From: Bifidobacterium breve
GTDB taxonomy: Bacteria; Actinomycetota; Acidimicrobiia; IMCC26256; PALSA-555
Length of the DNA: 11,323 nucleotides
NCBI GenBank assembly: GCA_945889545.1
Contig: CAMDCC010000070.1
Span: 1 to 11,323, forward strand
Reading direction: 5' to 3'
Shown here: piece by piece, positions 1-6,385 of the stretch
How the letters are laid out: every line of letters begins with the position of its first letter
Position numbering within the stretch: the stretch's first letter is position 1
Translations under genes and position numbers: made by a program
Notes under the pieces: generated by a model
Databases searched by the model: none
Seen by the model: only the letters and a program-made list of their open reading frames with translations
What the model was told of the DNA's origin: nothing

Positions 1-613
1 CGATGGTGCGCATCTCGTTGCCGCGGATGTGCACCTCGACTTCGCCAACTTCGGCGTCGTTGCGCACTGCCACGATCACGGGCACCTCGGCCGGTGGTGT
101 CGAAACCGCGATCGGCGGCGCGGGTTCGGGTTCGGTCACCAGTGCGGCGTTGGCGTTGCTCGGTGCGATGAAGTGCCAACCCCAGTCCCCCGGGGGCGCG
201 GGCGCGGTGAGGCCGTTGAGCCAGTCATCTGCCTTGGTGGTGAACCCGGGGTTCGTCGCCCCGATGTGATCACCATTGATCGGACAGATGAAGTTGGAAC
301 CGTCGGCGGTGCAGTCGCTGGACGGCGGGCCCACGAGCGGGAGCACGATGCCGTCGAGCCCCGCCGATTCAGTGAGCTGCGCAGGCGGCTCGTCGGCCGG
401 AGCCGACTCCTCCGTGGCTGTTGGCTCCTCCGCCACTGCCAACGGCTCTTCAGCCGCGAGGGGCTGCTCCTGCGTCGCGACCTCGTCGGTTGCTGTTTCC
501 TCAGCGCTCACGACTGTGACCATGCCGAGCATGGCGCTCGCAGCAACCGCGAGGACTCCGAGCACGGACACGATTCTGTGTCGACGAACGGTCTTCCGAA
601 CGTTTGACGCCAT
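1..613 (-). CDS. Secreted protein of unknown function (C-terminus off the left edge)
   Basis: An open frame on the minus strand runs from ATG at 611-613 to the window edge without a stop (204 codons visible). An AGGAGGAG ribosome binding site at complement 624-631, 10 nt before the ATG, supports this start. The N-terminus is a classic Sec signal peptide: Arg/Lys/His-rich residues 1-13, a hydrophobic stretch at about 14-35, then a VSA-EE cleavage site near residue 36. A low-complexity linker rich in Glu, Ala, Thr and Pro follows (about 37-75). The next segment has two cysteines (DCTADG and FICPING) that could form a disulfide, and a Trp-rich patch (DWGWHFI). A second proline-rich spacer leads into a beta-rich segment (PVIVAVRND, EVEVHIRG) that could be the start of an Ig-like or similar surface domain. 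I do not recognise the family. It is divergent from the copper oxidase gene, but no functional link is shown. Confidence 0.8.
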   Translation of the reverse strand, partial: MASNVRKTVRRHRIVSVLGVLAVAASAMLGMVTVVSAEETATDEVATQEQPLAAEEPLAVAEEPTATEESAPADEPPAQLTESAGLDGIVLPLVGPPSSDCTADGSNFICPINGDHIGATNPGFTTKADDWLNGLTAPAPPGDWGWHFIAPSNANAALVTEPEPAPPIAVSTPPAEVPVIVAVRNDAEVGEVEVHIRGNEMRTI

Positions 614-682
614 CAGCCCACTTCTCCTCCTGGACGCGCGAGCGCCAAGGTTCCGAGAACAAGCCGGTCTCACCACTGCTCT

Positions 683-718
683 CCCCGACCGGGAAAGTGA
701 CCGATCGATCAGTCGGGG
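683..718. repeat. Inverted repeat, 7-bp arms, in divergent intergenic region
   Basis: CCCCGAC at 683-689 and GTCGGGG at 712-718 are exact reverse complements separated by 22 nt, and the spacer contains GATCGATC. It lies between the divergent secreted-protein and copper-oxidase genes, so it could be a regulator site or an RNA structure. In DNA this GC-rich it may also be chance. Confidence 0.25.
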
Positions 719-739
719 GTCAACGCTCCCATTCGCCCC

Positions 740-757
740 GTCACCACGAGTGGTGAC
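740..757. promoter_or_regulatory. 18-bp perfect palindrome upstream of copper oxidase (candidate operator)
   Basis: GTCACCAC at 740-747 and GTGGTGAC at 750-757 are exact reverse complements with a 2-nt centre (GA). The site ends 69 nt before the GTG start of the multicopper oxidase, the usual position of a dimeric repressor or activator site. There is no T-run after it, so it is unlikely to be a terminator. The arms do not match a copper-regulator consensus I can name, so the bound regulator is unknown. Confidence 0.5.
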
Positions 758-826
758 TTGTGCCACTCTACGTGAAGGTCCGACTCATCCTCACGCTGCC
801 CCGGGCGCAGCACCAGAGGAGGATTT

Positions 827-2197
827 GTGCGCGTTCGGCGCGAGGACAGCGTGGCGTTCAGTGCCGCGACGAGCGTGTTCACCCTGCTCACCGTGATGAT
901 CGCGATGGTCGCGCTCTTCGTGTCGGGCTCAGCGAACTCGAAGAGCACCGACGCCGTCACCCAGGCGAACGCGGCTGCGGGCCCGTCGGTCTCGTTGACG
1001 GAGTTCGCGATCGATCCGTTTGGTGCCCAAGTCTCGACCGGTGGCGCCCTACGGGTCAGCAACGGCGGCAAGGTCGTGCACAACCTCCGGATCAAGGACA
1101 CCGACGTCGGGACCGCGGATCTCGATCCCGGCACGTCGGCCGTCCTCGACGTGTCGTCGCTCGATGCCGGCAGCTACGAAGTGTTCTGCTCGCTTCCCGG
1201 CCACGAGAGCGCGGGGATGCGCGGGGTGCTGGCCGTCGGCAGCGCCGGCTCCGGGCACGCCGAGCACGGCGGAGCCGCGGCGGCTGCTGCCGACAAGCAG
1301 CTGCTCGAGCAGAACGACACACTCGACGAGCTGCAGGCGCAACCGGTCAAGGCGTACGTCGACCAGCTCGAGAATGGCGCGAACACTGAGGGCGTCGGCG
1401 CACAGCTCCTCACCCCGAAGGTGCTCGCCAACGGCACGAAGGAGTTCGCGCTGACAGCGTCGATCGTGGAATGGGAGGTCGAGCCAGGCAAGACGGTGCG
1501 CGCCTGGACGTACAACGGCACCGTCCCTGGTCCGACGATCAAGGTGCAGCCGGGCGACCGTGTCCGCATCGTGCTCGACAACCAGCTGCCGCAGTCGACG
1601 GCCATCCACTTCCACGGTATCGACGTTCCAAACGTGATGGACGGCGTGCCGTTCGTGACTCAGGACCCGGTAAAGCCCGGCGATTCGCTTACGTACGAGT
1701 TTGTGGCGCGCGGTCCCGCGGTCGGGATGTACCACTCGCACCACCACGCGGAGCACCAGGTGCCCGACGGGCTGCTCGGCGCATTCCTCATCGGTGACGA
1801 GCCCGTCCCCCCAGGCGTCGTGGTCTCACAAGAGGTCCCGATGGTGTTGAACGACGCAGGCGTGATCGGACTCTCGTTGAACGGCAAGTCGTTCCCTGCG
1901 ACGGCGCCGACGATCACCAAGGTGGGCGATTGGGTGCTCATCCACTACATGAACGAAGGACTCCAGCTCCACCCCATGCACTTGCACGGGTTGCCGCAGC
2001 TCGTGATCGCCAAGGATGGGTTCCCGCTGCCGCAGCCGTATCAGGCCGACACCGTTGCGGTCGCGCCCGGCGAGCGCTACAGCGTGCTCGTCCAGGCCAC
2101 CGTGCCCGGGGTGTGGGCGTGGCACTGCCACATCCTCAACCACGCTGAACGTGACGACGGCATGTTCGGGATGGTGACCACTTTCATCGTGCAGTAG
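827..2197 (+). CDS. Membrane-anchored cupredoxin-multicopper oxidase fusion (laccase-like)
   Basis: This 456-residue protein has three cupredoxin units. After a short basic N-terminus, an uncleaved anchor or signal helix spans about residues 13-34. An N-terminal blue-copper domain (about 50-138) carries a full type 1 set: H85, C121, H126 and M131 (CSLPGHESAGM). After an Ala-rich and helical linker, a two-domain multicopper oxidase (about 190-456) has all four signatures: HFHG (H261, H263), HSH (H303, H305), HPMHLHG (H382, H385, H387) and HCHILNH (H433, C434, H435, H439) with M446 as probable axial ligand. Eight histidines suit a type 2/3 trinuclear centre that reduces O2 to water. This excludes a plain NirK nitrite reductase, which lacks the HCH motif. 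The fused cupredoxin probably feeds electrons to the oxidase outside the membrane; the substrate is unknown. GTG at 827 is chosen because AGAGGAGGA ends 3 nt upstream, a tight spacing. Family assignment is firm. Confidence 0.93.
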   Translation: MRVRREDSVAFSAATSVFTLLTVMIAMVALFVSGSANSKSTDAVTQANAAAGPSVSLTEFAIDPFGAQVSTGGALRVSNGGKVVHNLRIKDTDVGTADLDPGTSAVLDVSSLDAGSYEVFCSLPGHESAGMRGVLAVGSAGSGHAEHGGAAAAAADKQLLEQNDTLDELQAQPVKAYVDQLENGANTEGVGAQLLTPKVLANGTKEFALTASIVEWEVEPGKTVRAWTYNGTVPGPTIKVQPGDRVRIVLDNQLPQSTAIHFHGIDVPNVMDGVPFVTQDPVKPGDSLTYEFVARGPAVGMYHSHHHAEHQVPDGLLGAFLIGDEPVPPGVVVSQEVPMVLNDAGVIGLSLNGKSFPATAPTITKVGDWVLIHYMNEGLQLHPMHLHGLPQLVIAKDGFPLPQPYQADTVAVAPGERYSVLVQATVPGVWAWHCHILNHAERDDGMFGMVTTFIVQ

Positions 2198-2220
2198 CGG
2201 GCTTCATCGTGCAGTAGCGG
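2181..2220 (+). repeat. 20-bp tandem duplication over the oxidase stop codon
   Basis: Two adjacent 20-bp units (2181-2200 and 2201-2220) share 18 identical bases, TTCATCGTGCAGTAGCGG at 2183-2200 and 2203-2220. The first copy encodes the C-terminal FIVQ-stop of the multicopper oxidase; the second lies downstream of the stop and repeats the same codons and TAG, but in a shifted frame (20 is not a multiple of 3). It looks like a recent slippage duplication and fills nearly all of the 26-nt gap to the convergent gene. Confidence 0.9.
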
Positions 2221-2228
2221 CTGCTACT
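2213..2228. terminator. Short hairpin between convergent genes (weak terminator candidate)
   Basis: AGTAGC (2213-2218) and GCTACT (2223-2228) form a 6-bp stem with a GGCT loop in the gap between the convergent oxidase and channel genes. It includes the stop codon of the minus-strand gene. No U-run follows on either strand, so any intrinsic termination would be weak. Confidence 0.25.
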
Positions 2229-3903
2229 CCGCGTCGAGGAAGCGCTGCACGATCGGCTCGGGGCCGGCGAGGATCACGACCGAGCCATCCGCGAGCCCGG
2301 CGAGTGCGGCCACCGGCGGGAGTGCGCGACCGCCGGGCGGGAGCACCGCGAGGATGCGGGCACCTTCTTCTCGCCACGTCGCGACTTCCTCTGCTGACAG
2401 GTCCTGTTCGATCTCGTGGCGGAAGGCAACCAGCTCGAGGTCGCCGAGGGTGATGTGACGGGCCGCGCGCTCATCGATCGCGGCGCCTACGAACGCACCG
2501 GCAGCTGCGCGCGACATGCTCACGACGGCGTCGATCCCGAAGCCGCCGAGGCGCTGCGAGAGTGCGTCGTCGAAGCAACGGGCGACGGTGCGGATGCTGG
2601 GATTCATGCGGCGGGCCTGGGCACACGCCGCCACGTTCGTGAGCTCGTCGTCGGTGCACGCGACGAGGCAGCGGGCATCGGCGATCGAAGCGCGGTCGAG
2701 GTTCTCGGCGAGGCGAACATCGCCGGAGAGCACCGGCACTCGTGATGCGACGGCCTCCCGGAACCGGTTGTCGGCGGAGCGCTCGATCACCACGGTGGGA
2801 ACCTCGAGCTCGTCGAGCAGTCGAGCCACCCGGAAGCCGACGGTGCCCAACCCAGCGATGATCACGTGGTTGCGCAAGCGGCGCGCATGACGTCCGCTGC
2901 GCTCCTCGATCCGGTCAGCAGTGAACATCGCCGTGAGGTGGGTGAACACGATCCCGATGAGCAGCGCGCCGGCCACCATCACCGCCACACCAAAGATCTT
3001 CAGCCACGAGCTCTCTTCGGAGAGACCCACGTCGCCGAACGCGTTGGTAATCGCACGGTAGAGGGCGTCGGTCGGGCCGAGGTCCAATGCGTACGCAAAC
3101 ACGCCGACCGTGAGCGCGAGCAGCACGATGAGCGCGACCGCGGCAGCCATGACCATGGTCGGCGTGCGCTGCACGCGGGCTCGCCAGTTCAGCAGGCGTC
3201 GGCGACTGCGGCGCGCCGGGTCGGTGAGGACCGGGTTGTCTTGGAGCGCGAGCCGCAGCACATCGAGGAGCAAGCCGCCGATCAGGAGCTCGTCGCCCGC
3301 CGCGATCACGTCTGCGTCTCCGCGTGCGTACTTCCACGCACCCTCGGGCTGACGCCGAGCGACCGCGGCGCATCCCCACTCCCGCTTCATCTCGCCGAAG
3401 GTCAGCCCGACGAGGGGTGAGTTGGCGCTGACCGTCACAAGGCACAGCGGCACTTCCTCCTCGCCGAGGCGCAACGTTTCCCGAACCTCCTCCGAGAACA
3501 CGGCCGCCACGAACGCCGGAGCGGCCAGCGCCGACGCGCTGAAGCTGCGCCGCACGTTGAGGCCCGTCTCGAGCTGCTCCGCGAGCGCGACGTCGAAGGC
3601 GCGCAAGACGACGGGGACGTTCGGTGCGATCTCGTTGGCTGCGGCGACCATGCGAAGGTTGTCGAGGTCGTCCTCGGCGAGTGCGAGCAGACACGCAGCG
3701 CTGGCAAGATCGACGCGGCCGAGCAGGTCTTCGTAGTCCGCGTCGCCGACGACGATCTGCGCGGCGTCCGGTAAGGCCGACGCGAGCTCGTCGTCGGTCG
3801 ACGGTGCAAGAACCGTGACGGTGTCGCCACGCTCCACGAGCAGACGAGCCACGCGCACGAGCAGCCGCGAGAGCCCGGTGAGGACGTAGCGTTGTTCAAT
3901 CAG
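2224..3903 (-). CDS. RCK/TrkA-N two-domain, two-helix channel-like membrane protein
   Basis: The order is RCK-N and RCK-C (about residues 4-230), a hydrophobic helix (about 247-273), a re-entrant-like loop, a second helix (about 301-326), then a second RCK-N with an intact GLGTVG nucleotide loop (about 345-470) and a C-terminal RCK-C-like region (to 559). Such RCK units bind NAD(H) or nucleotides and gate K+ flux. The expected TVGYG selectivity filter is absent; the loop reads AITNAFGDVG, so the ion is uncertain. The first standard start, GTG at 3858, has no ribosome binding site and would remove the first Rossmann strand (YVLTGLSRLLVRVARLL). The frame continues upstream to a TGA near 3985 with no ATG, GTG or TTG. 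CTG at 3901-3903 or ATT at 3898-3900, with AAGGTGG at complement 3910-3916 placed 6 or 9 nt upstream, would restore it; I used CTG. In this first Rossmann unit the glycine loop is degenerate (TGLSRLL). It is divergent from the metallopeptidase gene. Confidence 0.8.
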   Translation of the reverse strand: MIEQRYVLTGLSRLLVRVARLLVERGDTVTVLAPSTDDELASALPDAAQIVVGDADYEDLLGRVDLASAACLLALAEDDLDNLRMVAAANEIAPNVPVVLRAFDVALAEQLETGLNVRRSFSASALAAPAFVAAVFSEEVRETLRLGEEEVPLCLVTVSANSPLVGLTFGEMKREWGCAAVARRQPEGAWKYARGDADVIAAGDELLIGGLLLDVLRLALQDNPVLTDPARRSRRRLLNWRARVQRTPTMVMAAAVALIVLLALTVGVFAYALDLGPTDALYRAITNAFGDVGLSEESSWLKIFGVAVMVAGALLIGIVFTHLTAMFTADRIEERSGRHARRLRNHVIIAGLGTVGFRVARLLDELEVPTVVIERSADNRFREAVASRVPVLSGDVRLAENLDRASIADARCLVACTDDELTNVAACAQARRMNPSIRTVARCFDDALSQRLGGFGIDAVVSMSRAAAGAFVGAAIDERAARHITLGDLELVAFRHEIEQDLSAEEVATWREEGARILAVLPPGGRALPPVAALAGLADGSVVILAGPEPIVQRFLDAE

Positions 3904-3909
3904 TCGGCA

Positions 3910-3937
3910 CCACCTTCGGGTTGAGTGCCGCAGGGTA
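3910..3937 (-). promoter_or_regulatory. Candidate -10 box and ribosome binding site of the RCK channel gene
   Basis: On the minus strand, TACCCT (complement 3932-3937) fits the actinobacterial TANNNT -10 pattern, and AAGGTGG (complement 3910-3916) is a Shine-Dalgarno sequence. Together they place a start near 3925 and translation at 3903 or 3900. No convincing -35 is seen. CGGCAC (3905-3910) and GTGCCG (3925-3930) could pair and enclose the binding site in a 14-nt loop. Confidence 0.35.
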
Positions 3938-3974
3938 CGTCGTGGAACACCGCCGTCTTCCCGTTGCTGACCAT

Positions 3975-3980
3975 TACCGT
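3975..3980 (+). promoter_or_regulatory. Candidate -10 box for leaderless metallopeptidase transcript
   Basis: TACCGT fits TANNNT and ends 7 nt before the ATG at 3988, so transcription would begin at or next to the start codon. There is no Shine-Dalgarno sequence upstream of this ATG. Both facts point to a leaderless mRNA, common in actinobacteria. No clear -35 element was found. Confidence 0.4.
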
Positions 3981-3987
3981 CTCAGAC

Positions 3988-5451
3988 ATGAGGCGGGTGG
4001 GGGCCGTGCTCGCCCTGACGATGGCGGTGGTTCTCGGGTCGCTTCCCTCGGCGGGGGCTCAGAGCACCGAGATCGCGGACGGCTTCATCAACGGCCGTGA
4101 GCACGAGGTTCGCGTGCGCTCCGTGCTGGGCAAGGTGCCCAAGGAGGCTGGAAAGATCAACCGCACCGCCCGTGCGACCGCCGAGCTGGCCATCGCCTCG
4201 TGCGACCCTACGCAGGTGGCGGCCCTCGGCCGAAAGGTCCCGACCACCGGTCGAGATGGTGACGACCCGGCGGTATGTGTTGTGGTCGACGCACCGAGCG
4301 ACAAGAAGCCCGACCGGCTGATGCTCGGCCCGGCCCGCCTGACCGGCAGCGAGCTCGAGCTGATCGCCCTGCGAAGTGCTCGACGCGGCCGCAAGGCGGT
4401 GGCGGCGCAGCTCTCCGACAATGGCGAATCGATGTGGGCGTTCCACGCGACCCAGGTTGGCGAGGAGGACCTCGCCTTCACACTCGACGGCGACGTGGTC
4501 GACCTCGCGCCGGTCGGTGAGAACGGCGGCACGATCCTGAGCGGGCTGGCGATCGTGCTCCGAGACTTCACGAAGGATGAAGCGGCAAGGCTTCGCAAGC
4601 TCATCAAGCAAGCGACGCAGGAGGAGATCATCGAGCTGGCCCGTGAGGCGTCGCTCTCGCGCAGCGCACGGACGCTCTTCGCCAGCAATAACCCGCACAT
4701 CCGCGACAAGGCGAACTTCGCCGAAGACTGTCCCTTGCCGGAGTCCGACGACACGTTCGTGCTCGGTTGCTACGACAGCAACAGCGCCGACATCGCCATC
4801 CTGCGGATCGACCGACCTGACCTCGCCGGGGTTATGCCAGTGACCGCCGCGCACGAGATGCTCCACGCGGCATACCAACAGCTGGATCGCAAGACACGCA
4901 AGAAGGTCGGCACGATGATCGAACGCTTCCTCACCGAAGTCCCACAGCCCGACATCGAGACCGAGTTGGAGGCGTACAGCCCACGTGAGCGCGCGAACGA
5001 AGTGCATTCACTCATGGGTACCGAGGTGCGAGACCTGCCACCCGGGTTGGAGAAGTACTACGGGAAGTTCTTCGAGGATCGCGCCGCCGTGGTCACGTTG
5101 TTCGAGACCTACGAGGCCGTCTTCAAGGCGCTCGAGGTGCGATTCGTCACGCTCACCTACGAGTTGGCTGCTCTCGAAAGGGAACTCGGTGCGATCGAGG
5201 GCCAGGCCAACGCGGCTGGCAACGAAGCCGACACCCTGGCGAACCAGATCGATCAGCTCCGTGCGCAAGGGCGCATCGACGAGTCCAACGCTCTCGTGGG
5301 ACCACAGAATGCGGCCGTCAACCGAGCGAACTCGTTGGGCGCCCAATACAACGCGCTTGTCGTGCAGTACAACGCGAAGGTCGCGGAGTTGAACGCGACC
5401 GGAATCAGCTTGAATGACCTCTACAGCGAGTTCAGCCCGAGTGAGGAGTAG
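3988..5451 (+). CDS. Secreted HExxH metallopeptidase-like protein with C-terminal coiled coil
   Basis: ATG at 3988 is preferred over an in-frame start at 3925 because it opens directly with a signal peptide: MRR, a hydrophobic core, and an AGA-QS cleavage site near residue 24. The mature part begins with a mixed alpha/beta region. Residues about 250-287 hold two cysteines (DCPLPESDD, LGCYDSN) leading into TAAHEMLHAAYQ. That is a zincin HExxH motif with H289, E290 and H293. A NEVHSLMGTE segment about 45 residues downstream (E338) could supply a third, glutamate ligand as in gluzincins. The C-terminal 110 residues are a heptad-like coiled coil rich in Ala, Asn and Gln. I cannot assign a named peptidase family; the HExxH call is direct, the activity is inferred, and the substrate is unknown. 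It leads an operon: the next gene starts 7 nt after its stop, and GAGGAG inside its final codons serves that gene. Confidence 0.82.
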   Translation: MRRVGAVLALTMAVVLGSLPSAGAQSTEIADGFINGREHEVRVRSVLGKVPKEAGKINRTARATAELAIASCDPTQVAALGRKVPTTGRDGDDPAVCVVVDAPSDKKPDRLMLGPARLTGSELELIALRSARRGRKAVAAQLSDNGESMWAFHATQVGEEDLAFTLDGDVVDLAPVGENGGTILSGLAIVLRDFTKDEAARLRKLIKQATQEEIIELAREASLSRSARTLFASNNPHIRDKANFAEDCPLPESDDTFVLGCYDSNSADIAILRIDRPDLAGVMPVTAAHEMLHAAYQQLDRKTRKKVGTMIERFLTEVPQPDIETELEAYSPRERANEVHSLMGTEVRDLPPGLEKYYGKFFEDRAAVVTLFETYEAVFKALEVRFVTLTYELAALERELGAIEGQANAAGNEADTLANQIDQLRAQGRIDESNALVGPQNAAVNRANSLGAQYNALVVQYNAKVAELNATGISLNDLYSEFSPSEE

Positions 5452-5458
5452 CAATCGA

Positions 5459-5797
5459 ATGACCGGAGTCCGAGGCTTCACATCCAAAGTTCGGTTCATC
5501 TGCGAGCTGGGGATGCTCGCTGGTTACGCGTACTGGGGCTTCAGCACGGGTGACGGTGCGTGGGGCTGGGTGCTCGGCATCGGCACACCGCTCCTGGTCG
5601 CGGCGATCTGGTGGGCGTTCGTAGCGCCCAAGGCGAAGTGGCCGGTCAGCACGGGTGTGCGCCTCGCGATCGAAGCGGTCCTGTTCGGCGGCGCAACCGT
5701 TGCGCTCATCGTGGCCGACGAGCCGGTGCTTGGCGCGGTGCTCGCCGTCGCCGCACTGCTCACCTCGCCAATCAATGCCACGACGGCGGGGACATGA
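5459..5797 (+). CDS. Small YrdB-family (DUF2568-like) four-helix membrane protein
   Basis: This 112-residue protein is nearly all membrane. Four hydrophobic segments lie at about residues 14-30, 35-58, 66-88 and 89-107, with a WWAFVAPKAKWP turn between helices 2 and 3 and an LAIEAVLFGG segment in helix 3. This pattern fits the actinobacterial YrdB/DUF2568 family as I remember it; the family has no established function. ATG at 5459 is chosen over an in-frame ATG at 5414 because the longer form would overlap the preceding gene by 38 nt, while GAGGAG at 5443-5448 sits 10 nt before 5459. The stop overlaps the next start (ATGA at 5794-5797), so it is translationally coupled to the following gene. 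Confidence 0.8.
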   Translation: MTGVRGFTSKVRFICELGMLAGYAYWGFSTGDGAWGWVLGIGTPLLVAAIWWAFVAPKAKWPVSTGVRLAIEAVLFGGATVALIVADEPVLGAVLAVAALLTSPINATTAGT

Positions 5798-6381
5798 GCA
5801 AGATTGCCGATCGGTACCGGCGTCGCGCCGACACGTTCGAGCGGTATGTGAGCGCCGTGGCCCCCGACCAGTGGACGAACCAATCACCGTGCGACGACTG
5901 GGACGCGCGGGGCGTCGTCGCGCACATCGTCGACATGCACGGCGTGATGTTGCGCCCGCTCGATCGCACGCTGAGTCCTGAACCATCAACCGACGACGAT
6001 CCGTTGGCGGTCTTTCGCTCGGCGCGCAACGACGTGCAAGGGCTGCTCGACGATCCCGCGATCGCCGGGGGCGAATGCGAGTCGCCGGCCGGTCGCATGC
6101 TGGTGGAGGAGATGGTCGACCGAGTGGTGAGCGACGACCTCGTGCTCCACGGGTGGGATCTCGCCCGCGCCACCGGGCAGGACGACACGATCGACCCGGT
6201 CGACCTCGAGCGCATGTGGCCCGGTATGCAGGAGATCCCGGAGGAGATGCGCACCCCCGGCCACTTCGGACCCGGCGTCGTGGTGTTCGGCCCACTCGTT
6301 GAGGTGCCCGACGACGCGCCGTTGCAGGATCGGTTCCTCGGCCTCATTGGACGCGACCCCGGGTTCACACCGACGTCGTGA
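5794..6381 (+). CDS. DinB-fold, maleylpyruvate isomerase N-domain protein (TIGR03086-like)
   Basis: This 195-residue protein belongs to the DinB/YfiT four-helix-bundle superfamily, in the branch named for the N-terminal domain of mycothiol-dependent maleylpyruvate isomerase. The first helix is followed by SPCDDWDARGVVAHIVD, the usual core of this group, with H44 as probable metal ligand. The second signature, DDLVLHGWDLARATG, gives H119; such proteins normally bind a divalent metal through three histidines. Members are suspected thiol (mycothiol)-dependent transferases or isomerases, but most, including this one, have no tested reaction. It starts in an ATGA overlap with the YrdB-like gene and ends 4 nt from the convergent nucleotidyltransferase stop, leaving no room for a dedicated terminator. 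Family is confident, reaction unknown. Confidence 0.85.
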   Translation: MSKIADRYRRRADTFERYVSAVAPDQWTNQSPCDDWDARGVVAHIVDMHGVMLRPLDRTLSPEPSTDDDPLAVFRSARNDVQGLLDDPAIAGGECESPAGRMLVEEMVDRVVSDDLVLHGWDLARATGQDDTIDPVDLERMWPGMQEIPEEMRTPGHFGPGVVVFGPLVEVPDDAPLQDRFLGLIGRDPGFTPTS

Positions 6382-6385
6382 TTTG

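Noticed and set aside
276..896. Plus-strand open frame of 206 codons over the left-edge gene
   Set aside because: Ser/Ala-rich shadow; the minus strand has an AGGAGGAG site, signal peptide and continuous frame to the window edge.
1049..1756. 235-codon open frame antisense to the copper oxidase
   Set aside because: Val/Arg/His-rich shadow of the oxidase codons; the plus strand carries all copper-ligand motifs.
827..2197. Copper nitrite reductase (NirK) identity for the oxidase
   Set aside because: The HCHxxxH and HPMHLHG motifs and eight trinuclear-type histidines indicate a laccase-like oxidase; NirK has one type 1 and one type 2 copper and lacks the HCH motif.
2181..2220. Direct repeat as an attachment site or insertion-sequence target duplication
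   Set aside because: The copies are adjacent with nothing between them and no integrase or transposase is nearby.
3982..5007. 341-codon open frame antisense to the metallopeptidase gene
   Set aside because: No motif or ribosome binding site; the plus-strand frame has a signal peptide and HExxH motif.
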